From: Comamonas sp. lk
Lineage (GTDB): Bacteria; Pseudomonadota; Gammaproteobacteria; Burkholderiales; Burkholderiaceae_C
Assembly: GCA_945875225.1 (NCBI GenBank)
Contig: CAMCJY010000066.1
Location: 1 to 8,659 of the forward strand
DNA: 8,659 nucleotides
Direction of reading: 5' to 3'
The translations under genes were made by a program, and so were the position numbers. Under the pieces are notes generated by a model. That model had not been told where the DNA came from, made no database searches, and saw only the letters and a list, made by a program, of their open reading frames with translations. Below, in pieces: positions 1 to 6,294 of this stretch (the stretch's first letter is position 1; each line of letters starts with the position of its first letter).

Positions 1-1368
1 CAATTCTGTCGCCTGCTGGCGTTCTAGGCTGATTTTGCGCACCGCGTGCAGTACCGTGGTGTGGTCCCGCCCGCCAAATAGCTCGCCGATTTCGGGCAGG
101 CTTTTCTGCGTCAGCTCTTTGGCCAGGTACATGGCGATCTGGCGCGGCCGGGCAATACTGGCAGGGCGCTTCTTGGAATACATGTCCGCGACCTTGATTT
201 TGTAGTAGTCAGCCACGGTTTTTTGAATGTTTTCCACAGATATCTGCCGATTTTGAATAGACAGCAGATCTCTTAAGGCTTCGCGGGCCAGCGGGATGGA
301 AATTTCCTTCTGGTTAAAGCGCGAATACGCCAGGCATTTGCGCAAAGCGCCCTCCAGTTCGCGGACATTGGAGCGCACATTTTTGGCGACGAAAAAGGCC
401 ACTTCCTCGGGCATTTCCGCGCCCTCGGCGCGCGCTTTGTTGATCAAAATCGCCACCCGCATCTCCAATTCAGGCGGCTCGATGGCGACCGTCAGGCCGG
501 AATCAAAGCGCGAAACCAGGCGTTCGTGGATGTCGGTCAAGCCCTTGGGGTAGGTGTCGCTGGTCATCACGATGTGCGATTTTTTGGCCAGCAAAGCCTC
601 AAAAGCGTTGAAAAACTCTTCCTGGGTGCGCTCTTTATTGGCAAAAAACTGCACGTCGTCGATGAGCAACAAGTCCAGGGAATGGTATTTGTCCTTGAAT
701 TCGTCAAAAGTTTTACGCTGGTAGGCCTTGACCACATCGGACACAAATTGCTCGGCGTGGATGTACAAAACCTTGGCCGCCGGCTTGTCGGCGAGCAAAC
801 GATTGCCTGCAGCGTGCATTAAATGGGTCTTGCCCAGGCCCACGCCGCCATAGATAAACAAGGGGTTGTACAGGTGTCCGGGCGTGGTGGCGACATGCAT
901 GGCCGCGGCGCGCGCCATGCGGTTGGCGCTGCCTTCGACCAGGTTGTCAAAGTTGAGCATGCTGTTGAGGCGGTTTTTGGGCGCCTCGGGCGGGGCGGCG
1001 CCAGCCAGGCCGTCGGCACCCTGGGCGCGCACTTCGGGGCTGCGCACCGACAGCTCCTGGCGGGGCTGCGTCTCGCGCTGGCTGATCATCAACTCCACCT
1101 GCACCGGCTGGCCGCACAGGCGCTCGAGCACTGCAGCCATAGGGGCCAGGTACTGGGCGCGGACCCAGTCCAGCTTAAAGCGGTTGGCCACAATGACCTG
1201 AACTTTGCTGAAGTCTTCGGATACTTGGGCCGTCAAGGGCTTAAGCCAGGTGTTGAACTGCTGCTCGGGCATGTCCATGGCCATTTTTTCCATGCACGCA
1301 TGCCACAAGGCCTGACCCGCATCGCCCGTGGGCGCGGCATCGCCATAAGGCAAATATTCTTCGGTCAT
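1..1368 (-). CDS. dnaA: Chromosomal replication initiator protein DnaA (C-terminus cut by window edge)
   Basis: DnaA is the AAA+ ATPase that binds 9-bp DnaA boxes, melts oriC and loads the helicase. The reverse strand is open for 456 codons from ATG 1366-1368 to base 1, starting MTEEYLPYGDAAP; no stop is reached, so roughly the last 10-20 residues are missing. Seen in order: N-terminal helicase-interaction domain (about 20-95), a short Pro/Ala-rich linker (about 100-135), the AAA+ core with Walker A GGVGLGKT (174-181), Walker B LLLIDD (D237-D238), arginine-finger segment RLVSRF (R287) and sensor 2 RELEG (336-340). Domain IV carries the DNA-binding signature GGRDHTTVLHA (432-442). All key residues are present, so it should be functional. 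There is no strong Shine-Dalgarno before the ATG; I chose this start because it gives the normal family N-terminus. It is divergent from rpmH, and DnaA boxes lie just upstream. Confidence 0.97.
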   Translation of the reverse strand, partial: MTEEYLPYGDAAPTGDAGQALWHACMEKMAMDMPEQQFNTWLKPLTAQVSEDFSKVQVIVANRFKLDWVRAQYLAPMAAVLERLCGQPVQVELMISQRETQPRQELSVRSPEVRAQGADGLAGAAPPEAPKNRLNSMLNFDNLVEGSANRMARAAAMHVATTPGHLYNPLFIYGGVGLGKTHLMHAAGNRLLADKPAAKVLYIHAEQFVSDVVKAYQRKTFDEFKDKYHSLDLLLIDDVQFFANKERTQEEFFNAFEALLAKKSHIVMTSDTYPKGLTDIHERLVSRFDSGLTVAIEPPELEMRVAILINKARAEGAEMPEEVAFFVAKNVRSNVRELEGALRKCLAYSRFNQKEISIPLAREALRDLLSIQNRQISVENIQKTVADYYKIKVADMYSKKRPASIARPRQIAMYLAKELTQKSLPEIGELFGGRDHTTVLHAVRKISLERQQATEL

Positions 1369-1382
1369 GAACGCTGTCAGTC

Positions 1383-1391
1383 TGTGGATAA
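1383..1391 (-). promoter_or_regulatory. DnaA box (perfect)
   Basis: TGTGGATAA on the plus strand is the exact complement of the strong DnaA box TTATCCACA. It lies 15 bases upstream of the dnaA start codon, inside the predicted dnaA 5' leader. DnaA bound here could repress dnaA transcription or take part in origin assembly. Confidence 0.8.
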
Positions 1392-1419
1392 AAAGGGGAG
1401 TGTGAGGCTGGACAGACGA

Positions 1420-1425
1420 ATTATC
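1420..1425 (-). promoter_or_regulatory. Candidate -10 element of the dnaA promoter
   Basis: Read on the minus strand this is GATAAT, five of six to TATAAT, about 50 bases before the dnaA ATG. It sits between the two DnaA boxes. The position for a -35 element (about 1443-1448 with a 17-base spacer) shows only a poor match and lies just beside the right-hand DnaA box. That layout fits DnaA autoregulation, but the promoter call rests on the -10 alone. Confidence 0.35.
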
Positions 1426-1431
1426 AAACAC

Positions 1432-1440
1432 TTATCCACA
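1432..1440 (+). promoter_or_regulatory. DnaA box (perfect)
   Basis: TTATCCACA, the exact strong DnaA box, lies 49 bases centre to centre from the box at 1383-1391 and in the opposite orientation. Its ATCCAC also forms the left arm of a small inverted repeat running to 1449. Confidence 0.8.
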
Positions 1441-1449
1441 AAAGTGGAT
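1434..1449. repeat. 6-bp inverted repeat overlapping a DnaA box
   Basis: ATCCAC (1434-1439), spacer AAAA, GTGGAT (1444-1449). The arms are perfectly complementary. The right arm is a degenerate half of a DnaA box facing the perfect box, so the element may be a head-to-head box pair with one weak member. It could equally be a chance palindrome. Confidence 0.6.
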
Positions 1450-1581
1450 CGCCTTGCCAGCGCCCTTATGCTAACCGCAAGAAAGCGCCTTGGGTCGTCA
1501 ATTTTGTGAAATTTGCAGTCGAAAACAATATCTTGGGCAGGTCCCCCTTGCGCGCGCGCAGGGCAAGCTCAGGGCACGCAC

Positions 1582-1610
1582 TTGGCTTGGCGCCGAAAAT
1601 TTGCGATAAT
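1582..1610 (+). promoter_or_regulatory. Sigma-70 type promoter for rpmH-rnpA-yidD-yidC
   Basis: TTGGCT (1582-1587), a 17-base spacer, then GATAAT (1605-1610) preceded by TGC at 1602-1604, which gives an extended -10. Transcription would begin near 1617, leaving a leader of about 108 bases before rpmH. Four of six -35 and five of six -10 positions match consensus. It is the best promoter in the intergenic region and faces the ribosomal protein gene. Confidence 0.65.
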
Positions 1611-1624
1611 CTTAGGCTTTCCCT

Positions 1625-1645
1625 AAAAATCCCTTGGGGAATTTT
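1625..1645 (+). other. Hairpin at the 5' end of the rpmH leader
   Basis: AAAAATCCC (1625-1633), loop TTG, GGGAATTTT (1637-1645). The arms pair over eight of nine positions with one A-A mismatch. It begins just after the predicted transcription start, so the operon mRNA may start with a stem, perhaps stabilising it. No known leader RNA family is recognised. Confidence 0.35.
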
Positions 1646-1724
1646 GCCGGCGAGTCTGCTTTGGAGAGTTGGTCTCTTTGAAGTAAAGACGCAAGTGCCG
1701 GGTTCGCTCTGTCAGGAAATCCAA

Positions 1725-1859
1725 ATGAAACGCACTTACCAGCCCTCCAAAATCCGCCGCGCCCGCACCCATGGCTTCTTGGTCCGCATGAAAACCCGTG
1801 GCGGCCGCGCCGTGATCAACGCCCGTCGCGCCAAAGGCCGTAAACGCCTGGCTGTCTAA
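1725..1859 (+). CDS. rpmH: 50S ribosomal protein L34
   Basis: L34 is the small basic protein of the large ribosomal subunit. The 44-residue product MKRTYQPSKIRRARTHGFLV... ending GRKRLAV is full length and nearly identical to L34 of other proteobacteria, including the invariant MKRTYQPS start and the RMKTRGGRAVINARRAKGR core. AGGA at 1714-1717 lies 7 bases before the ATG and is a good ribosome binding site. The same frame stays open far upstream (to 1506), but that extension has no homology and lies across the promoter, so I rejected it. It heads the rpmH-rnpA-yidD-yidC operon; rnpA follows after 30 bases. Confidence 0.98.
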   Translation: MKRTYQPSKIRRARTHGFLVRMKTRGGRAVINARRAKGRKRLAV

Positions 1860-1889
1860 GCGGTACGCGCCACGGCGCCGGGCTGACAA

Positions 1890-2318
1890 GTGCAAGGACT
1901 GCGCACCCGCGCCCAATTCCAGGCGGCGATGGCCGGCACGGTGCAAGCCCGTAGTCATCATTTCGTGCTGCACTTTTGCAGCTTCGATGCGGCCCCGCCC
2001 CCCCAGAGCCCAGCGCCTGGAAGCACCGTTTTTGACAAAGGCCTCGCGCTAGAGCGCCCCGCCGTCGGCGCGCTGGTACCCAAACGCTGGGCCAAACGCG
2101 CCGTCACCCGCAACACCATCAAGCGCCAGATTTACCACGTGAGCCTGCTTTTTGAAACGCAACTTGCCCCCGGCGCCCATGTGGTGCGGCTGCGCAGCGC
2201 GTTTGACACCAAGCAGTTCCCCAGTGCTACTTCGGTCCCTTTGCGCGCCGCGCTGCGCCAAGAGCTCATTGGCCTGTTCGGGCAGGCGGGCCACACAGCC
2301 CTGCCAGCCAGTCCATGA
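1890..2318 (+). CDS. rnpA: Ribonuclease P protein component
   Basis: RnpA is the basic protein cofactor of the RNase P ribozyme, which matures tRNA 5' ends. The 142-residue frame starts at GTG 1890-1892 (QGLRTRAQFQAAMAG after the initiator), matching the usual LxxRxxF N-terminal segment. The conserved RNA-binding motif is seen as PKRWAKRAVTRNTIKRQI (about residues 64-81), including the RNxxKR core. At 142 residues it is somewhat longer than the typical 110-130. The extra length is partly a Pro-rich stretch (about 33-45) and a tail ending LPASP. The ribosome binding site is weak, and translation may depend on coupling from rpmH. The stop TGA overlaps the yidD start as ATGA (2315-2318). The catalytic RNA gene rnpB is not in this window. 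Confidence 0.93.
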   Translation: MQGLRTRAQFQAAMAGTVQARSHHFVLHFCSFDAAPPPQSPAPGSTVFDKGLALERPAVGALVPKRWAKRAVTRNTIKRQIYHVSLLFETQLAPGAHVVRLRSAFDTKQFPSATSVPLRAALRQELIGLFGQAGHTALPASP

Positions 2319-2587
2319 TGCAAACCCTGCTCATCGGCCTGGTCAAAGGCTATCGTTTGCTGCTCAGCCCCTGGTTGGGGAGTGCCTGCCGGTTTGAGCC
2401 GACCTGCTCCCGCTACGCGCTAGGGGCTTTAGAAAGCCATGGCGCCGGCATCGGCACCTACCTGACAATCGCCCGTCTTGCGCGCTGCCACCCCTGGTGC
2501 GCCGGCGGGCTGGACCCGGTTCCACAAGACAAACCCCGGCTTTTTAGCCGCCTGATTTCCCCTTCTTCTGAAAAGAAACCCTCATGA
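2315..2587 (+). CDS. yidD: Membrane protein insertion efficiency factor YidD
   Basis: YidD is a small membrane-associated protein thought to assist YidC-dependent insertion of inner-membrane proteins. The 90-residue product carries the full DUF37 signature: an N-terminal amphipathic segment (LLIGLVKGYRLLLSPWLG) followed by ACRFEPTCSRYALGALESHG and a Cys/His-containing end at RLARCHPWCAGGLDPVP, with the conserved cysteines at about 25, 31, 64 and 68. Two ATGs in tandem (2315 and 2318) could start it; the first overlaps the rnpA stop. The last codons overlap yidC as ATGA (2584-2587). The order rnpA-yidD-yidC is the standard one and supports the call. Confidence 0.93.
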   Translation: MMQTLLIGLVKGYRLLLSPWLGSACRFEPTCSRYALGALESHGAGIGTYLTIARLARCHPWCAGGLDPVPQDKPRLFSRLISPSSEKKPS

Positions 2588-4335
2588 ACGATATCCGCCG
2601 CACTATTTTGTGGGTGATTTTTGGCTTTTCCATGGTGCTGCTATGGGACAAATGGCAGATTCACAATGGCAACGCGCCGACATTTTTCCCCGGCCCACCC
2701 AGCGCAGTTAGCACGGCTGCGCCTGACGCTTCCAAAGCAGCGGCCTCGGATGCCAGCGTACCCAGTTCTGTGCCGGTGGCTGCAGCACCGGCAACTGCCA
2801 ATGCCCCGGCGAAGCTGGAGTCTGGCCCGCTTGCGCGCGGCGAACGCATCCGCGTGATCACCGATGTGTTGTCGCTAGAGTTTGACACCTTGGGCGGCAC
2901 CTTGGTGGGCTCAGAATTCCTGAGATATGGCGAGTCCGGTGACAAAAACAAAGCTTTCAAGCTGCTCGATGAAAGCAAAGAGCGTATCTACCTGGCCCAG
3001 TCCGGCGTGGTGGCGGGCGCGGTGCCGGGTAACTTCCCGACGCACAAAACGCCCATGGCTTTTTCCGGCGCGACGCAGCTCAAAGACGGGCAGGACAGCC
3101 TGCAGCTCACTTTCAGCTCGCCCGATGTGGGCGGCATCAGCGTGGTCAAAACCTATACGCTGCACCGGGGCTCTTATGCCGTCCAAGTCAGCCACGCGCT
3201 GAGCAACCATTCGGACGCCCCCATCGCGCCGCAGCTGTATTTGCAACTGCTGCGTGATGGCAACAAGCCTGCGGGCGAGTCGTCTTTTTACTCCACCTTC
3301 ACCGGCCCTGCGGTCTACACCGAGGCCAAGAAATACCAGAAAGTGGAATTTGCTGACATCAAAAAGAAAAATGCGGAGTACGAAAAGCAGTCCAGCAATG
3401 GCTATATCGCCATGGTGCAGCATTACTTTGCCAGCGCTTGGATACTGCCCGAGGGCGTGAGCCGCACCATTTCGCTTGACGGCGTGGACATGCCTGGCAC
3501 GTTGGCAGACTGCTGCTACCGTGCAGCCATGGTGGCGCCTGTCGAGGCGATTGCACCAGGCACCAGCCGCAGTATCGAGGCCACGTTGTTTGTCGGCCCG
3601 CAGGAAGAAAAAATGCTCGAGGCGCTGACGCCCGGTCTGGAGCTGCTCAAAGACTACGGCTGGCTCACCATCCTGTCCAAGCCCCTGTACTGGCTGCTCG
3701 ACCGTTTGCATGGCGTGCTGCAAAACTGGGGCTGGGCGATTGTTGCCTTGGTATTGCTGCTCAAAATCGCGTTCTATTGGCTCAACGCCAAGGCTTACTC
3801 CAGCATGGCCAAGATGAAGGCGATCAACCCCAAGATCATGGAGATGCGGGAGCGCCTCAAAGACAACCCGCAGCAAATGCAGCAGGAGATGATGCGCATT
3901 TACCGCGAGGAAAAAGTCAACCCCATGGGCGGCTGCTTCCCTATCATGGTGCAAATTCCGGTGTTCATCGCGCTGTACTGGGTGCTGCTGTCCACGGTGG
4001 AAATGCGCAGCGCGCCCTGGGTTTTGTGGATTACCGATTTGTCGGCGCCGGACACCTCTCTGGGGATTTGGTTTGGTGTTCCGATTGGCGTATTACCCAT
4101 TGTGATGACTTTGACCTCGCTGATTCAAACTGCCCTCAACCCGGCGCCACCGGACCCCATGCAAGCCAAATTGATGTGGATGATGCCGCTGGTCTTTAGC
4201 GTGATGTTCTTCTTTTTCCCCTCGGGACTGGTGCTGTACTGGATTACCAACAACATTTTGTCGATTGCGCAGCAGTGGATTATTAACACCCGCATGGGCG
4301 TGCCGCCGGAATTTAATTTGCCCAAGTTCAGATAA
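2584..4335 (+). CDS. yidC: Membrane protein insertase YidC
   Basis: YidC (Oxa1/Alb3 family) inserts and folds inner-membrane proteins alone or with SecYEG. The 583-residue protein has the Gram-negative layout. TM1 lies at about 7-25, followed by an Ala/Pro/Ser-rich linker (about 40-85) and the large periplasmic P1 domain (about 90-345). TM2 is at about 375-402, the cytoplasmic helical hairpin at 404-447 (NPKIMEMRERLKDNPQQMQQ region), TM3 at about 451-473 after NPMGGCFP, TM4 near 494-516 and TM5 near 530-560 (FFFFPSGLVLYW), with a short basic tail. The positive residue of the hydrophilic groove, Arg366 in E. coli, aligns with Lys394 here, a conservative change I recall as usual in related Burkholderiales. 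ATG 2584 overlaps the yidD stop, so the genes are probably translationally coupled. A hairpin follows 23 bases after the stop. Confidence 0.97.
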   Translation: MNDIRRTILWVIFGFSMVLLWDKWQIHNGNAPTFFPGPPSAVSTAAPDASKAAASDASVPSSVPVAAAPATANAPAKLESGPLARGERIRVITDVLSLEFDTLGGTLVGSEFLRYGESGDKNKAFKLLDESKERIYLAQSGVVAGAVPGNFPTHKTPMAFSGATQLKDGQDSLQLTFSSPDVGGISVVKTYTLHRGSYAVQVSHALSNHSDAPIAPQLYLQLLRDGNKPAGESSFYSTFTGPAVYTEAKKYQKVEFADIKKKNAEYEKQSSNGYIAMVQHYFASAWILPEGVSRTISLDGVDMPGTLADCCYRAAMVAPVEAIAPGTSRSIEATLFVGPQEEKMLEALTPGLELLKDYGWLTILSKPLYWLLDRLHGVLQNWGWAIVALVLLLKIAFYWLNAKAYSSMAKMKAINPKIMEMRERLKDNPQQMQQEMMRIYREEKVNPMGGCFPIMVQIPVFIALYWVLLSTVEMRSAPWVLWITDLSAPDTSLGIWFGVPIGVLPIVMTLTSLIQTALNPAPPDPMQAKLMWMMPLVFSVMFFFFPSGLVLYWITNNILSIAQQWIINTRMGVPPEFNLPKFR

Positions 4336-4358
4336 GCGGACCGCTACCGCCAGATGCC

Positions 4359-4382
4359 ACAAGGCCGCGCAAGCGGCCTTGT
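4359..4382 (+). terminator. Hairpin after yidC, probable terminator
   Basis: ACAAGGCCGC (4359-4368), loop GCAA (GNRA tetraloop), GCGGCCTTGT (4373-4382). It is a perfect 10-bp stem starting 23 bases after the yidC stop. The following TGGTTTG is only weakly T-rich, so termination may be partial, with read-through into mnmE possible. Its position between yidC and the mnmE promoter supports a role as operon terminator. Confidence 0.75.
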
Positions 4383-4401
4383 TGGTTTGAAGGCGCGACG
4401 C

Positions 4402-4431
4402 TTGTGCCACTGCGCGGGGCGCGCAGATAAT
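4402..4431 (+). promoter_or_regulatory. Candidate promoter of mnmE
   Basis: TTGTGC (4402-4407), an 18-base spacer, then GATAAT (4426-4431). Transcription would start near 4438, leaving a leader of about 20 bases. The -35 is poor and the -10 is good. It lies just after the yidC hairpin, which fits a separate transcription unit. Confidence 0.5.
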
Positions 4432-4458
4432 GGGCGCGTCCGCAAAAAGCCCCAATCC

Positions 4459-5862
4459 ATGCTCGCCCGCCACCACGACCCGATTCTGGCCATTGCCACG
4501 GCGCCCGGCCGCGCCTCGGTGGGCATCGTGCGCGTCAGCGGCAAAGACTTGCGCCCGCTGCTCAAAGCCTGGTTCGGGCACAGCCTGGAAGCGCGCCACG
4601 CGCACTACCTGCCCTTCAATGACGCCCAGGGCGGCCCCATAGACCACGGTCTGGCCCTTTATTTCCCGGCACCGCATTCTTTTACCGGCGAAGATGTGCT
4701 GGAGCTGCAAGCCCATGGCGGGCCGGTGGTGCTGCAACTGCTGCTGGCGCGTTGCCTGGAGCTCGCAAGCGGCAGCGATGAGCAGGGCGCACCTTGCCTG
4801 CCTAGGCTGCGCCTGGCGCAAGCGGGTGAATTTAGCGAGCGTGCATTTCTGAACGACAAGATCGACCTGGTGCAGGCCGAGGCCATTGCCGACCTGATAG
4901 ACGCCAGCACCGAGGCCGCTGCGCGCAGCGCGGTGCGCTCGCTGGCCGGGGATTTTTCGCGTGAGGTGGACCAGCTGCGCGACGGCCTGGTACGCCTGCG
5001 CCTGTTGGTGGAGGCGACGCTCGATTTTCCGGAAGAGGAGATCGACTTCTTGCGCAAGTCCGACGCCCAAGGGCAATTGGATGGACTGCACGCGGCGCTG
5101 TCCAAAGTACTGGGCGCCGCCCGCCAGGGCGCCTTGCTGCGCGACGGCATACGCGTGGTGATTGCCGGCCAGCCCAATGCCGGCAAATCCTCGCTGCTCA
5201 ATGCCCTGGCCGGTGCCGAGCTGGCCATCGTCACACCGATTGCCGGAACTACCCGCGACAAGGTGCAAGAGACGATACAAATCGAGGGCGTGCCGGTCCA
5301 TGTGATCGACACCGCCGGACTGCGCGAGGGCGCTGACGAGGTGGAAGCCATTGGCATTGCGCGTGCTTGGGACGCGGTGCTGCAAGCCGACGCCGTGGTG
5401 TTTTTGCATGACCTGACGCGCGCCACGGTGCCGCAATACCAGGCCGATGACGCGCGTATTGCCGCCACTTTGGGCCATAAATTAGCCGCAACCGTTCCGG
5501 TCATCGACGTTTGGAACAAATGCGATGCGCAGGCGCCCGACGCGCAAGTGCCGGGCCTGCGCCTGTCGGCCAAAACCGGGCAAGGCCTGGATAGCCTGCG
5601 CCAGCCTTTGCTGGAAATTGCTGGGTGGCAAGCAGGCGCAGAAGGTGTTTCCATGGCACGCCAACGCCATGTACAGGCGCTCAGCCAGGTAAGTGCGCAT
5701 TTGTACCTCGCCCACGCCCATTTACGCGCGCAGGCGCAGGCGCTGGATTTATTGGCCGAGGAGTTGCGACTGGCGCAAAACGCGCTGAACGAAATCACCG
5801 GCGCCTTTAGCTCCGACGACTTACTCGGCGTGATTTTTTCCAGCTTTTGTATTGGGAAGTAA
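4459..5862 (+). CDS. mnmE: tRNA uridine-5-carboxymethylaminomethyl(34) synthesis GTPase MnmE
   Basis: MnmE (TrmE) works with MnmG to modify U34 in the anticodon wobble position of several tRNAs. The 467-residue protein starts MLARHHDPILAIATAPGR, the family's usual N-terminus. The N-terminal formyl-tetrahydrofolate-binding and dimer domain covers about 1-130 (FTGEDVLELQAHGG; GEFSERAFLNDK), followed by helical segments. The inserted G domain has G1 GQPNAGKS (237-244), G2 TPIAGTTRD (259-267), G3 DTAGL (284-288), G4 NKCD (353-356) and G5 SAKTG (370-374). The C-terminal FCIGK (463-467) keeps the essential Cys. A loop of roughly a dozen residues (about 110-125, SGSDEQGAPCLPRL) looks longer than in E. 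coli. The frame is open upstream to 4354, but that part crosses the terminator and promoter and has no homology. The stop lies 3 bases before the GFA remnant. Confidence 0.97.
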   Translation: MLARHHDPILAIATAPGRASVGIVRVSGKDLRPLLKAWFGHSLEARHAHYLPFNDAQGGPIDHGLALYFPAPHSFTGEDVLELQAHGGPVVLQLLLARCLELASGSDEQGAPCLPRLRLAQAGEFSERAFLNDKIDLVQAEAIADLIDASTEAAARSAVRSLAGDFSREVDQLRDGLVRLRLLVEATLDFPEEEIDFLRKSDAQGQLDGLHAALSKVLGAARQGALLRDGIRVVIAGQPNAGKSSLLNALAGAELAIVTPIAGTTRDKVQETIQIEGVPVHVIDTAGLREGADEVEAIGIARAWDAVLQADAVVFLHDLTRATVPQYQADDARIAATLGHKLAATVPVIDVWNKCDAQAPDAQVPGLRLSAKTGQGLDSLRQPLLEIAGWQAGAEGVSMARQRHVQALSQVSAHLYLAHAHLRAQAQALDLLAEELRLAQNALNEITGAFSSDDLLGVIFSSFCIGK

Positions 5863-5865
5863 GCG

Positions 5866-6000
5866 ATGGACGCCGTTGAAACAAGCACCCATGGCAGCTG
5901 TATGTGCGGCGCTTTGCACTACCGGGTCAGCGGGCCGCTTCGCCCGAATAATTGGCCTCACTGGCACACGCCTGCACCCGAACGCAGAGGGTCCGCCTAG
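5866..6000 (+). pseudogene. Truncated GFA-family (glutathione-dependent formaldehyde-activating / CENP-V fold) zinc protein
   Basis: A 44-codon frame starts at ATG 5866, with GGAAG at 5855-5859 as a plausible ribosome binding site. It reads MDAVETSTHGSCMCGALHYR, then VSGPLRP. The block GSCxCGAxxYxVSGPLRP is the typical start of GFA-domain proteins, whose CxC pair (here C12 and C14) binds zinc. After RP the match fails. The expected ACHCxQCRRxSGH stretch is absent or degraded to NNWPHWHTPAPERRGS, the later zinc ligands are missing, and a TAG stops the frame at 5998-6000. Full-length members are about 120-150 residues. I infer a broken gene, cut by deletion or decayed, once translated just behind mnmE. 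The short peptide could still be made but should have no enzyme activity. Confidence 0.65.
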
Positions 6001-6021
6001 CTTCAAGCGCGTGCCTAGGGC

Positions 6022-6294
6022 TCAATGCCCGGCGAAGTCCAGCAGGGTGAAAAGTGGCATGCCGGTGGCGCGCAATTTGTCGGAACTGCCGAGTTCAGGC
6101 AGGTCCACGATGGCGGCGCCTTCCATCACGATAGCGCCGAGTTTTTCGAGTAATTTTTTGCCTGCCATCATGGTGCCGCCGGTGGCGATCAAATCGTCCA
6201 GGTATTCGGTAACGTGGGTGTGTTGCATAAAGTCGGCTATCAAACAGGGGTTGGTGAGAGCGGGCCGCAGTCCCCGCGCTCCGCTGTCATCCAA
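6022..6294 (-). pseudogene. apt: Adenine phosphoribosyltransferase, C-terminal fragment
   Basis: Apt salvages adenine to AMP using PRPP. On the minus strand, about 60 codons (6022-6201) encode a clear Apt C-terminus: LDDLIATGGTMMAGKKLL (the PRPP-binding loop), then EGAAIVDLPELGSSDKLR and the terminal FTLLDFAGH before TGA. The full protein is about 170-185 residues. Here the N-terminal two thirds, with the fold's first strands and adenine site, are gone. The frame continues upstream to an ATG at 6294, but residues MDDSGARGLRP... to MQHTHVTEY do not resemble Apt, apart from a possible degraded HTDA-like trace. I read it as a 5'-truncated pseudogene. The retained part still looks well preserved, so the loss may be recent. 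It converges with the GFA remnant and is divergent from kdsD. Confidence 0.75.

Larger units (their letters stand above)
1369..1724. other. dnaA-rpmH intergenic region, candidate oriC / DnaA regulatory region
   Basis: This 356-base divergent spacer holds two perfect TTATCCACA DnaA boxes (1383-1391 on the minus strand, 1432-1440 on the plus strand). Two poor matches also occur, at 1466-1474 (TTATGCTAA) and 1505-1513 (TGTGAAATT, read on the opposite strand). A modestly AT-rich patch lies at 1500-1532, a candidate dnaA -10 at 1420-1425, and the rpmH promoter at 1582-1610. Origins next to dnaA or between dnaA and rpmH are known in proteobacteria such as Pseudomonas. Two strong boxes are few for a full origin, so this may be only the dnaA control region, with the main origin elsewhere, for example on the far side of dnaA outside the window. 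No reading frame here looks like a gene. Confidence 0.5.

Noticed and set aside
230..238. TTTTCCACA, a match to the relaxed DnaA box, inside dnaA
   Set aside because: It lies within conserved coding sequence (codons of VENIQ), is isolated, and is explained by protein coding.
823..1509. Plus-strand open frame of 228 codons opposite dnaA
   Set aside because: It is a shadow of the dnaA coding strand; DnaA is unambiguous on the minus strand.
1506..1724. In-frame upstream extension of rpmH to a start at 1506
   Set aside because: It crosses the promoter, has no homology, and L34 has its invariant MKRTYQPS start at 1725.
4354..4458. In-frame upstream extension of mnmE to a start at 4354
   Set aside because: It overlaps the hairpin terminator and candidate promoter; the family N-terminus begins at 4459.
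4093..5478. Long minus-strand open frame (461 codons) opposite yidC and mnmE
   Set aside because: It is a shadow frame of high-GC coding DNA. The translation is His/Gln/Arg/Ala-rich without motifs, while the plus strand encodes clear YidC and MnmE. The same applies to the minus-strand frames at 2911-3954, 4659-5888 and 6438-6968.
6249..6282. GC-rich imperfect inverted repeat upstream of the apt fragment
   Set aside because: The stem needs bulges, has no T-tract and no adjacent gene end, so it is not a convincing terminator or mobile-element end.
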